Part shown: piece by piece, positions 1 through 4,940 of the stretch
How positions within the stretch are numbered: position 1 is the stretch's first letter
How the letters are laid out: every line of letters begins with the position of its first letter
Assembly: GCA_023653245.1 (NCBI GenBank)
Contig: JAMNXK010000154.1
Coordinates: 1 to 5,924 of the forward strand
Source of the DNA: Tagaea sp.
GTDB lineage: Bacteria; Pseudomonadota; Alphaproteobacteria; CACIAM-22H2
Direction of reading: 5' to 3'
DNA length: 5,924 nt
Made by a program: the position numbers and the translations under genes
Notes under the pieces: model-generated
What the model was told of the DNA's origin: nothing
The model's database searches: none
The model's input: only the letters and a program-made list of their open reading frames with translations

Positions 1-584
1 GCGGCGCCGGTGAACAGCACGTCGATCCCGGTTGCGGTCGCGGTCGCATGGACGTCGACGCGCTGCGCGGGCCGCAGAATGTCGGCGAGGACCGCGCGCA
101 GCGCGGGCAGCGCGTCGAACAGCGCCGGCGACAGGACTTCGCACGCCGCAAGATCGATCACGTTCGCCGAGTTCTCGATATGGAAGCCGAGCGCCACGCC
201 CGCCGCCGCCTTCACGGCCGCAAGATCGGCGCGGCGGCGGGATTTGGGCGCCACGCAGCGCAAGGGGGCGATCTCGGGAGTCAATCCTTCGCGCGCCAAC
301 GCCGCGCGCGCGAGGCCGGTTTTCCACTCGACATATGCCGCGTCGCCGAGATGCTGGATCGAACAGCCGCCGCACGCGCCGAAATGCCGGCACGGCGCGG
401 GGACGCGCGCGGGCGACGGCGTCAGGATTTCGATCAAGGTGCCGCGCCCGCCCTTGCCGGGCTCGACGCGCGCACGCTCGCCGGGCAAGGCGCCGGGCAC
501 GATCAGCCTCGCCCCGTCGGGACCCTTGGCAAGTCCGTCGCCGCCCGCGCCGAGCGCGTCGATATCGACGTCGATGGCCGGCAT
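1..584 (-). CDS. RlmD/RumA/TrmA-family rRNA (uracil-5)-methyltransferase, N-terminal part (truncated by window edge)
   Basis: The visible 194 codons start at the ATG at 584-582 and stay open to the left edge, so the C-terminal part is missing. Residues about 1-56 resemble a TRAM RNA-binding domain (motif LGAGGDGLAK near 11-20). An iron-sulfur cysteine set follows: CRHFGACGGC gives Cys65, Cys71 and Cys74 (C-x5-C-x2-C), and Cys148 in DLAACEVL is the likely fourth ligand. The SRRRADL stretch at 115-121 is also typical of this family. Family members use S-adenosylmethionine to make 5-methyluridine in 23S rRNA or tRNA. The SAM-binding motifs and catalytic cysteine lie outside the window, so RlmD, RlmC and TrmA-like functions cannot be separated. 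The start is 8 bases after the flhB stop, with only a weak GAGAC ribosome site, so it is probably read through from the flagellar operon. It has no known role in flagella. Confidence 0.88.
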   Translation of the reverse strand, partial: MPAIDVDIDALGAGGDGLAKGPDGARLIVPGALPGERARVEPGKGGRGTLIEILTPSPARVPAPCRHFGACGGCSIQHLGDAAYVEWKTGLARAALAREGLTPEIAPLRCVAPKSRRRADLAAVKAAAGVALGFHIENSANVIDLAACEVLSPALFDALPALRAVLADILRPAQRVDVHATATATGIDVLFTGA

Positions 585-592
585 GGCGTGTC

Positions 593-1696
593 TCAGCGCG
601 CCGGCGGCCGCTCGCCGGCGGCGGGCGCGGTCTTCTTGCGCAACGCGAAGACGTAGGAGATGACCTCGGCCACGGCCTTGTATTGCTCGGGCTTGATCTC
701 CTCCTCGATCTCGACCGAGGCGAACAGCAGGCGCGCCAGCGGCGGGTTCTCGACGATGGGCACGTCCGAATCGCGCGCCAGATCGCGGATGCGCAAGGCG
801 ACGAGATCCGCACCCTTCGCGACGCAGATGGGGGCGGCCGACTTGCCTTCGTCGTAGCGCAAGGCCACGGCGAAGTGGGTCGGGTTGGTGAGCACGACGG
901 TCGCCTTGGGCACTTCGGCCATCATGCGCTTGCGCGCGCGCTCCATGCGCAGCTGGCGGATGCGGCCTTTGACGATCGGATCGCCTTCGGCCTGCTTGTA
1001 CTCTTCCTTGATCTCCTGCTTGGACATGCGCAGGCGCTTGTTGTGCTGGTAGCGCTGCCAGAAAATGTCCAGCGCGGCGATCGCGGTCATGACCGAAATC
1101 ACCGCGATCATGATCGCCACGGTCATGTCGCCCATGATCGGCCCGAGCTGGGTGGGGTCCATGTCGATGAAGCGCGCGATGTCTTGCGTCTGGTCGGCGA
1201 TCACGTACCAGGACGCCGCCGCCACGATGGCGATCTTGATCAGGCCCTTGACGAACTCGATCAGCGAATTGGCCGAGAACAGGCGCTTGAACCCGGTCGT
1301 CGGCGACAGGCGGGAGAATTGCGGCTTGAGCGATTCGGCCGACACGACGAGGCCGCCTTGCAGCATCTGCGCCGCCAAGGCCGCGACCACCAGCACCGCC
1401 ATCAACGGGCCGATCGCGATCAGCGGCTCGATCAGCGAGAATCCGACGATGCGCTGCAACCCTTCGACCGTGACGTCGAATTCGTGCGGCCGGACGAAGA
1501 ACGGCAGCATGCCGGCGGTCAGCCGCCGCCACGCGTAGTCGGCGAAGATCGTCAGCGAGAGCGTGGCCGCGACGAACATCATCCAATGCGTGATTTCGCG
1601 CGACAGCGCGATCTGGCCCTTCTCGCGCGCGTCGGCCAGCCGTTTTCCGGTTGGCTCTTCGGTTTTGGAGGATTCGTCTTCGGCTTCTTCGGCCAT
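593..1696 (-). CDS. flhB: Flagellar export gate / substrate-specificity switch protein FlhB
   Basis: FlhB is the inner-membrane component of the flagellar type III export apparatus that switches export from rod/hook to filament substrates. The 367-residue product has the usual family length. The N-terminus (residues 1-35) is acidic then basic and contains EEPTGKRLADAREKGQIA-like family sequence. Four hydrophobic segments follow at about 38-55, 84-112, 148-167 and 190-212. A basic linker (about 213-262) leads to the cytoplasmic domain. The self-cleavage site NPTH is intact at residues 271-274, so cleavage after Asn271 is expected. The domain ends near residue 354 with a short Pro/Ala-rich tail. 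The ATG at 1696-1694 has a strong AGGAGA ribosome site at 1707-1702 that overlaps the TAG stop of fliR, which supports this start and suggests coupling. It is the last flagellar gene of the leftward operon. Confidence 0.98.
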   Translation of the reverse strand: MAEEAEDESSKTEEPTGKRLADAREKGQIALSREITHWMMFVAATLSLTIFADYAWRRLTAGMLPFFVRPHEFDVTVEGLQRIVGFSLIEPLIAIGPLMAVLVVAALAAQMLQGGLVVSAESLKPQFSRLSPTTGFKRLFSANSLIEFVKGLIKIAIVAAASWYVIADQTQDIARFIDMDPTQLGPIMGDMTVAIMIAVISVMTAIAALDIFWQRYQHNKRLRMSKQEIKEEYKQAEGDPIVKGRIRQLRMERARKRMMAEVPKATVVLTNPTHFAVALRYDEGKSAAPICVAKGADLVALRIRDLARDSDVPIVENPPLARLLFASVEIEEEIKPEQYKAVAEVISYVFALRKKTAPAAGERPPAR

Positions 1697-1705
1697 CGCC
1701 GTCTC

Positions 1706-2488
1706 CTACGGCCTGAGCAGCAGCGGTTCGAGCTTGTCGAGCAGGCCGCGCTCGAAGGCCACCATCGTGGCCGACATGGCCAGCGCCAGCGCGAACAGCC
1801 CGACGGCGATCTGCAAAGGCTGGGAGATGAAGAACACCTGCACCTGGGGCATCAGCCGCGCGACCAGCCCCATGGCGAGGTTGAGCACGAGGCCGAAAAC
1901 CAGGAACGGCGCCGAGATCTGCACGCCGACGAAGAAGGCGTTGGACGTCCAGCGCACGAAGGCTTCCGCCCAGTCGCCCATCGGGATGACGGCCGAAGGC
2001 GGGAACAGCGCGTAGGAATCGGCCATCGCGCGCAGCAGAAGATGGTGCAGATCGGCGGTGAAGATGACCGCCAGCGCCGTGGCGACCAGGATCGAGGATA
2101 CGGCCGTGCCTTGCTGGCCGAAGCCGGGATCGAACAGCGTCGCCGCGGCCAAGCCGGTTTGCTGGGCGATGATGGTGCCGCCGATGGTCAGCGCCGCCAG
2201 GCTGAAGCGCGCGGCCAGGCCGATGAAGGCGCCGACCAGCATTTCCTGGACGAAGATCCCCGCCATCGGGAAGATCGACGCTGGCAGGGCGGGCAACACG
2301 CTCGCCACCGACGGGGCGACGACGGCGCAGACCGCCAGCGCCAATCCCATGCGGATGCGCATGGGCACATAGGCCTCGCCGAAGCCCGGCATGGCGAGCA
2401 GGGCCGCACCCACGCGCACCAGCACGACGAAGAAGGCGAAGGTTTCGGCCGGCAAGGCCGCGATGAACGGATTGATCAGCGCGTTCAT
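1706..2488 (-). CDS. fliR: Flagellar export gate protein FliR
   Basis: FliR is an integral membrane subunit of the flagellar export gate, where it assembles with FliP and FliQ into the helical core under the MS ring. The 260-residue product is of normal length and consists mostly of hydrophobic helices: about 14-35, 46-66, 72-97, 103-118, 131-148, 183-210 and 226-245. The conserved stretches FAFFVVLVRVGA (17-28), FGEAYVPMRIRMGLA (36-50) and LMPQVQVFFISQPLQI (212-227) are typical of FliR. The frame is open further upstream to 2815, but that extension is a shadow of fliQ. The ATG at 2488-2486 overlaps the fliQ stop as ATGA, and the family sequence starts there. There is no clear Shine-Dalgarno site, only a G-rich stretch, so translation is probably coupled to fliQ. 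Confidence 0.97.
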   Translation of the reverse strand: MNALINPFIAALPAETFAFFVVLVRVGAALLAMPGFGEAYVPMRIRMGLALAVCAVVAPSVASVLPALPASIFPMAGIFVQEMLVGAFIGLAARFSLAALTIGGTIIAQQTGLAAATLFDPGFGQQGTAVSSILVATALAVIFTADLHHLLLRAMADSYALFPPSAVIPMGDWAEAFVRWTSNAFFVGVQISAPFLVFGLVLNLAMGLVARLMPQVQVFFISQPLQIAVGLFALALAMSATMVAFERGLLDKLEPLLLRP

Positions 2489-2766
2489 CCCGCCCCGCCG
2501 ATGCCGATGCCCACGGCCTTGGTCATGAGCTCGCGCGTGAACTCGATCAGCGTGTTGGACATGAACGGGATGGTCAGCACGAACACGGCGAACAGGATCA
2601 GGATCTTCGGCACGAAGGTGAGGGTCTGTTCCTGGAGCTGGGTGAGCGCCTGCAGCAGGCTGATGACCAGACCCACGATCAGCGCCGTGAGCATCAGCGG
2701 CGCCGAGATCTTCAGCATCACCCAGATCGAATCGCGGCTGACCTCGAGGACGTCGGTGGCGTTCAT
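2485..2766 (-). CDS. fliQ: Flagellar export gate protein FliQ
   Basis: FliQ is the small two-helix subunit of the export gate, several copies of which wrap around FliP and FliR. The 93-residue product has the typical length. It has two membrane segments (about 15-40 and 52-77) joined by the family signature QALTQLQEQTLTFVPK (39-54). The start ATG at 2766-2764 is the only ordinary start in this frame, since a stop lies 15 codons upstream with no ATG, GTG or TTG between. The bases just upstream (CCACTTTTCCG) do not form a recognisable ribosome site. This is unusual for the first gene after an intergenic gap and contrasts with the good sites of fliE and flhB. The stop overlaps the start of fliR by 4 bases. 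Upstream lies the REP-like hairpin pair. Confidence 0.97.
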   Translation of the reverse strand: MNATDVLEVSRDSIWVMLKISAPLMLTALIVGLVISLLQALTQLQEQTLTFVPKILILFAVFVLTIPFMSNTLIEFTRELMTKAVGIGIGGAG

Positions 2767-2809
2767 CGGAAAAGTGGCCGCTCGGGTTCCGGTCGATCCA
2801 TCGTGCCGT

Positions 2810-2880
2810 CCTCATGGTTCGACGGGCTCACCATGAGGGTCGGGAAATAGGCCTCACCCTGAGCCCGTCGAAGGGCGAGG
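2810..2880. repeat. Pair of REP-like palindromes in inverted orientation (BIME-like), between fliE and fliQ
   Basis: Two 29-base units lie head to head. Unit 1 (2810-2838) is CCTCATGG, a 13-base centre TTCGACGGGCTCA, then CCATGAGG, giving a perfect 8-base stem. Unit 2 (2852-2880) is CCTCACCC, the exact reverse complement of that centre (TGAGCCCGTCGAA), then GGGCGAGG, a stem with one mismatch or wobble. The spacer is 13 bases. The two units match in inverted orientation except at four bases in each stem arm, and those changes keep the pairing. The centre plus GAGG-type arms resembles short palindromes commonly dispersed between genes of GC-rich proteobacteria; that comparison is from memory. 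In the operon mRNA the units could fold as two hairpins or one long one. No T-run follows on the minus strand, so this is not a typical terminator. Confidence 0.88.
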
Positions 2881-2899
2881 CCGGTCCAAGAATCCGTCC

Positions 2900-3211
2900 T
2901 CAGATTTGCATCCGGATGATTTCCTGATAGGCGCTGACCACGCGGTCGCGCACGGCGACGGCCGTCTGCAGCGTCACCTCGGCGGCCGAGATGGCCTGGA
3001 CGACTTGCGCCACGTCGGCCTTGCCCGCCAGCGCGCGCAAGCTCGCTTGTTCGCCCGCCTTGAGGGCGCCCATCGAATTGCGCGCGGCGTCGGCCAGCAC
3101 TTCGCCGAACGAGCCCACGTCGCCCGAGCCGCGCGCGTCGATACCCGGCGCGCGGCCGATGGCTTGGGTGCCGGCATAGGCGGCGGCGGCGGCCGAAGGA
3201 TTGATCGCCAT
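2900..3211 (-). CDS. fliE: Flagellar hook-basal body protein FliE
   Basis: FliE is the exported protein that joins the MS ring and export gate to the proximal rod, and is among the first substrates to leave the gate. The 103-residue product has the usual length. The N-terminal 30 residues are Ala/Gly-rich and low in complexity. The rest is a helical FliE domain from FGEVLADAARN (35-45) to the highly typical C-terminus VVSAYQEIIRMQI (91-103). The start is ATG at 3211-3209 with AGGAG at 3225-3221, 9 bases upstream, just inside the gap after flgC. The flgC stop is 16 bases upstream, so the gene is in the flgBC operon. Downstream, before fliQ, is the only sizeable gap of the operon. Confidence 0.97.
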   Translation of the reverse strand: MAINPSAAAAAYAGTQAIGRAPGIDARGSGDVGSFGEVLADAARNSMGALKAGEQASLRALAGKADVAQVVQAISAAEVTLQTAVAVRDRVVSAYQEIIRMQI

Positions 3212-3227
3212 GTTCGCGGACTCCTAC

Positions 3228-3638
3228 TCAGTTGCGCAGGATGTCGATCGTGCGCATGATCATTTGCTTGGAGGCGTCGATCACGTTGATGTTGGCCTCG
3301 TAGCTGCGCTGGGCTTGGCGCATGTCCATCGCCTCGATCAGCGTGTTGACGTTGGGCGCCAGCACGTAGCCTTCGGCGTCGGCCGCCGGATGGCTGGGAT
3401 CGTGGCGGCGCGGGAAAGCGGATTTGTCGGTGCCGATGCGCGACGGGCGCACGGTTTCCGCGCCGAGCTGGCGGTCGAGCACGTTGCGGAAGCTGACCGT
3501 CTTGCGCCGGAACGGATCGGCGCCCGGCGTTTCGCCCAGCGCGTCGGCGTTGGCGATGTTCTCCGAGATCACGCGCATGCGCGTGGTTTGCGCGTTCATG
3601 CCCGAGGCGGAGATGCGGATCGCTTTCTGGAGGTCCAT
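3228..3638 (-). CDS. flgC: Flagellar proximal rod protein FlgC
   Basis: FlgC is a proximal rod subunit exported through the gate and assembled in the periplasm. The 136-residue product has the normal length. The N-terminal rod helix (1-30) carries the rod-protein motif SENIANADA at 25-33. A short variable middle follows. The conserved C-terminal half holds DPSHPAADAEGYVLAPNVN (80-98) and ends in the coiled-coil-type helix IEAMDMRQAQRSYEANINV (101-119). There is no cleavable signal peptide, as expected for a type III export substrate. The ATG at 3638-3636 has AGGAAA at 3650-3645, 6 bases upstream. It lies 24 bases after the flgB stop and 16 bases before fliE. Confidence 0.97.
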   Translation of the reverse strand: MDLQKAIRISASGMNAQTTRMRVISENIANADALGETPGADPFRRKTVSFRNVLDRQLGAETVRPSRIGTDKSAFPRRHDPSHPAADAEGYVLAPNVNTLIEAMDMRQAQRSYEANINVIDASKQMIMRTIDILRN

Positions 3639-3662
3639 GGCGGTTTTCCTATCGACGCTCGT

Positions 3663-4067
3663 CTACTGGCCCGGTCGGCCGATCGCCGCGCGCAACATCG
3701 CGACTTGGCGGCGGTAGATATTGGTGGTCAGCTGGTAGTCCATCGTCGTGTCGGCGACCTTCATCAGCTCGCTGTCGAGCTGCACGGAGTTTCCCGACAG
3801 CGTGGTTTCCGACGTGCGCGGCTGATCCACGCGGTGCGGCGGCGGGATGATGCGGCTTTGCTGGTGCGCCCCCGCCGTCACCATCGGCGCCAGGCGCTGG
3901 GTCTGGCCGCGTAGCTCGGCGCGGAAATCCAGCGCGCGCAAATCGCGCGGCTTGAAGTCGGGCGTGTCGGCGTTGGCGATGTTCTGCGACAGCACCGTCT
4001 GGCGCTGGCTGAGCCAGTCCATACGGCGGGAAATCATCCCGAACAGCGTTAAACGCGAGAAATCCAT
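3663..4067 (-). CDS. flgB: Flagellar proximal rod protein FlgB
   Basis: FlgB is a proximal rod subunit that sits with FlgC and FlgF above FliE. The product from the ATG at 4067-4065 has 134 residues, the usual length. The N-terminus MDFSRLTLFGMISRRMDWLSQRQ is of FlgB type (shown here only in part: MDFSRLTLFG, then WLSQRQ at 18-23), followed by the rod motif SQNIANADTPDFKPRDL at 27-43. The C-terminal helix ends with YQLTTNIYRRQVAMLRAAIG (111-130), the usual FlgB ending. The frame remains open up to 4205, but the 46 extra residues do not look like any FlgB N-terminus, and that DNA is AT-richer control region. The ribosome site is weak (GGAA about 11 bases upstream). It is the first gene of the leftward operon. 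Confidence 0.96.
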   Translation of the reverse strand: MDFSRLTLFGMISRRMDWLSQRQTVLSQNIANADTPDFKPRDLRALDFRAELRGQTQRLAPMVTAGAHQQSRIIPPPHRVDQPRTSETTLSGNSVQLDSELMKVADTTMDYQLTTNIYRRQVAMLRAAIGRPGQ

Positions 4068-4112
4068 GACCGGCCAGGTTCCGTGACGCGAGATCGCCCT
4101 TTGTGGGGCGTT

Positions 4113-4132
4113 GGCGGACAGTATGGTCCGCC
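4113..4132. promoter_or_regulatory. Perfect 7-base inverted repeat in the flgB leader
   Basis: GGCGGAC, six bases AGTATG, then GTCCGCC form a perfect GC-rich stem. It lies 46 bases upstream of the flgB ATG. It could be a leader hairpin in the flgB mRNA or a dyad bound by a regulator. No T-run follows in either direction, so it is not a typical terminator. Function is unknown. Confidence 0.45.
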
Positions 4133-4137
4133 GAGGG

Positions 4138-4152
4138 TTAACGGAACGTAAA
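4138..4152. promoter_or_regulatory. Candidate CtrA box upstream of flgB
   Basis: TTAA at 4138-4141 and TAAA at 4149-4152 are separated by 7 bases, giving 7 of 8 matches to the CtrA consensus TTAA-N7-TTAA. It sits next to the weak flgB -10 candidate (4157-4152). CtrA is a known activator of flagellar genes in many alphaproteobacteria. That it acts here is inferred from the motif alone. Confidence 0.3.
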
Positions 4153-4253
4153 TTATCCCAAATTTTAGAGAATTTGAAGCCCTTTCGAATCCATCCCCGA
4201 ATCAATATCTTGGTGTGTGTCTCCGAGTCGCTGCGTGAGCCGATTCGCAGCCC

Positions 4254-4301
4254 TTAAACGACGGGAAATCCTGGATAAAGTGCCTTTTAAGAAACTTTTA
4301 G
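4254..4301. promoter_or_regulatory. Phased series of TTAA-like tracts (candidate CtrA sites) upstream of fhlB
   Basis: Five AT tracts start exactly 11 bases apart: TTAA (4254), GAAA (4265), TAAA (4276), TTAA (4287) and TTAG (4298). Adjacent tracts therefore have the TTAA-N7-TTAA geometry of a CtrA site. The pairs 4276/4287 and 4287/4298 each match 7 of 8 consensus positions. The series ends 54 bases before the fhlB start. It could be a tandem CtrA operator, or simply phased A/T tracts that bend the promoter DNA. Confidence 0.4.
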
Positions 4302-4355
4302 GGGATTTGCGGCCATCATGACCGGACCGTTATTCGAGTTAGGATCGTCTTCGCT

Positions 4356-4682
4356 TTGGCCCGTCGCCCGCCCCGCAAGCAATTCGATCCGGACGTGGCG
4401 CGTGCCGTCGCGCTCAAATACGCGCGCGGCGACGACCAAGCGCCGATCGTCACCGCCAAGGGCGAAGGCCTGCTCGCCGACAAGATCGTCGAGATCGCGC
4501 GCGCCAGCGGCGTCGAAGTGCGCTCCGACCGCGATCTCGTTCGACTGCTCGACACGGTCGATGTCGACAGCCCCATTCCCATCGAGGCGTTCCAGGCCGT
4601 GGCCGAGATCCTTTCCTACATCTATCGCAAGCAGGACAAACTCAAACCGCAAGCGCCCCGGCCGCTTGAAAAGGAGCGCTGA
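4356..4682 (+). CDS. fhlB: FhlB: stand-alone FlhB C-terminal-domain paralogue
   Basis: The 108-residue product matches the cytoplasmic domain of FlhB after its cleavage site. It aligns with the flhB product of the same window: AVALKYARGDDQAPIVTAKG (17-36) against AVALRYDEGKSAAPICVAKG, and AFQAVAEILSYIY (78-90) against QYKAVAEVISYVF. It has no membrane segment and no NPTH site, so it cannot self-cleave and should be soluble. Such proteins occur beside flagellar genes in many bacteria, and a related one (FlhX) can partly replace the cleaved FlhB fragment in Helicobacter. A role in the export switch is inferred. The start is TTG at 4356-4358 with AGGA 11 bases upstream; no ATG or GTG precedes it after the stop at 4299. 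A GTG start about 13 codons later remains possible. The C-terminal tail (93-108) is basic and Pro-rich. Confidence 0.88.
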   Translation: MARRPPRKQFDPDVARAVALKYARGDDQAPIVTAKGEGLLADKIVEIARASGVEVRSDRDLVRLLDTVDVDSPIPIEAFQAVAEILSYIYRKQDKLKPQAPRPLEKER

Positions 4683-4685
4683 CCT

Positions 4686-4940
4686 ATGCGCGCGGTCGAA
4701 GTGCTTGGCGGGATCGTCGAAATGACGCGCGAGATCGACGAGGCGCGCGCGCGCGTGCATCGCGGGCAGGACGTCGACCTCGCCGGGCTCGACGGGCGCG
4801 TGCGCGATCTGTGCCTGTCGGCGACCGAATTGCCCAAGGCCGAGGGCGTGGCTTGCGCGGGCGCGCTCGACGGGGTTTCCCACGCCCTCGACCGGCTCGC
4901 CGGCGCTTTGCGCATGGCCGGGCGCATCGCGCCGCCATGA
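4686..4940 (+). CDS. Conserved-looking small helical protein of unknown function in the fliOP operon
   Basis: The 84-residue product was not recognised as a named family. It is predicted to be all-helical and soluble: helix 1 at about 3-27 (charged, possible coiled coil), a turn at GQDVDLAGLD (27-36), helix 2 at about 34-48, then LPKAEG (49-54) and helix 3 at about 56-80. It has no signal peptide or membrane segment. The size and three-helix layout recall FliT-type export chaperones, but no diagnostic motif supports that. Translation is well supported: AAGGAG at 4671-4676, 9 bases before the ATG, lies inside the end of fhlB, and the stop overlaps the fliO start as ATGA (4937-4940). The gap to fhlB is 3 bases. 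Its position between two export genes argues for a flagellar export or assembly role; this is inference. Confidence 0.8.
   Translation: MRAVEVLGGIVEMTREIDEARARVHRGQDVDLAGLDGRVRDLCLSATELPKAEGVACAGALDGVSHALDRLAGALRMAGRIAPP

Larger units (their letters stand above)
4068..4355. promoter_or_regulatory. Shared divergent control region between flgB and fhlB
   Basis: This 288-base stretch separates the two divergent units, has no credible gene, and its middle (about 4138-4310) is clearly richer in A and T than its surroundings. It must contain the start signals for both arms. For flgB, a weak sigma-70-like candidate on the minus strand is GATAAT (4157-4152) with TTCAAA (4178-4173), but the 15-base spacer is short. 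No convincing sigma-54 (GG-N10-GC) or sigma-28 element was found. Three local structures stand out and have separate entries: a hairpin at 4113-4132, a CtrA-like box at 4138-4152, and an 11-base-period tract series at 4254-4301. A short inverted repeat, CAAATT-N6-AATTTG, lies at 4159-4176 across the candidate promoter. Confidence 0.7.

Noticed and set aside
2489..2815. Upstream extension of fliR
   Set aside because: The extra 109 codons overlap fliQ in another frame and do not resemble FliR; the ATGA overlap gives a proper start.
32..2836. A 934-codon plus-strand open frame antisense to flhB, fliR and fliQ
   Set aside because: Its product is rich in Arg, His, Asp and Gly with no fold-like pattern, and the opposite strand carries clear FlhB, FliR and FliQ. 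Long antisense frames are expected in GC-rich DNA.
2810..2880. Intrinsic transcription terminator between fliE and fliQ
   Set aside because: Strong stems are present, but no T-run follows on the minus strand, and fliQ needs transcription from upstream unless an unseen internal promoter exists.
4068..4205. Upstream extension of flgB by 46 codons
   Set aside because: It reads through AT-rich control DNA and adds residues absent from the FlgB family; the ATG at 4067 gives the normal 134-residue length.
4255..4278. Sigma-28-like promoter TAAA-N12-CTGGATAA
   Set aside because: The spacer is shorter than the usual 15 bases and the -10 half matches GCCGATAA only in part.
4068..4355. Sigma-54 promoter (GG-N10-GC) for flagellar genes
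   Set aside because: I looked on both strands and found no pair with the right spacing and flanking bases; only a weight-matrix scan would settle it.
4318..4725. Plus-strand frame starting at the ATG at 4318
   Set aside because: It runs out of frame through fhlB and encodes a Ser/Arg/Pro-rich product without family likeness. A frameshift joining it to fhlB is not needed, since the TTG start already gives a complete domain.
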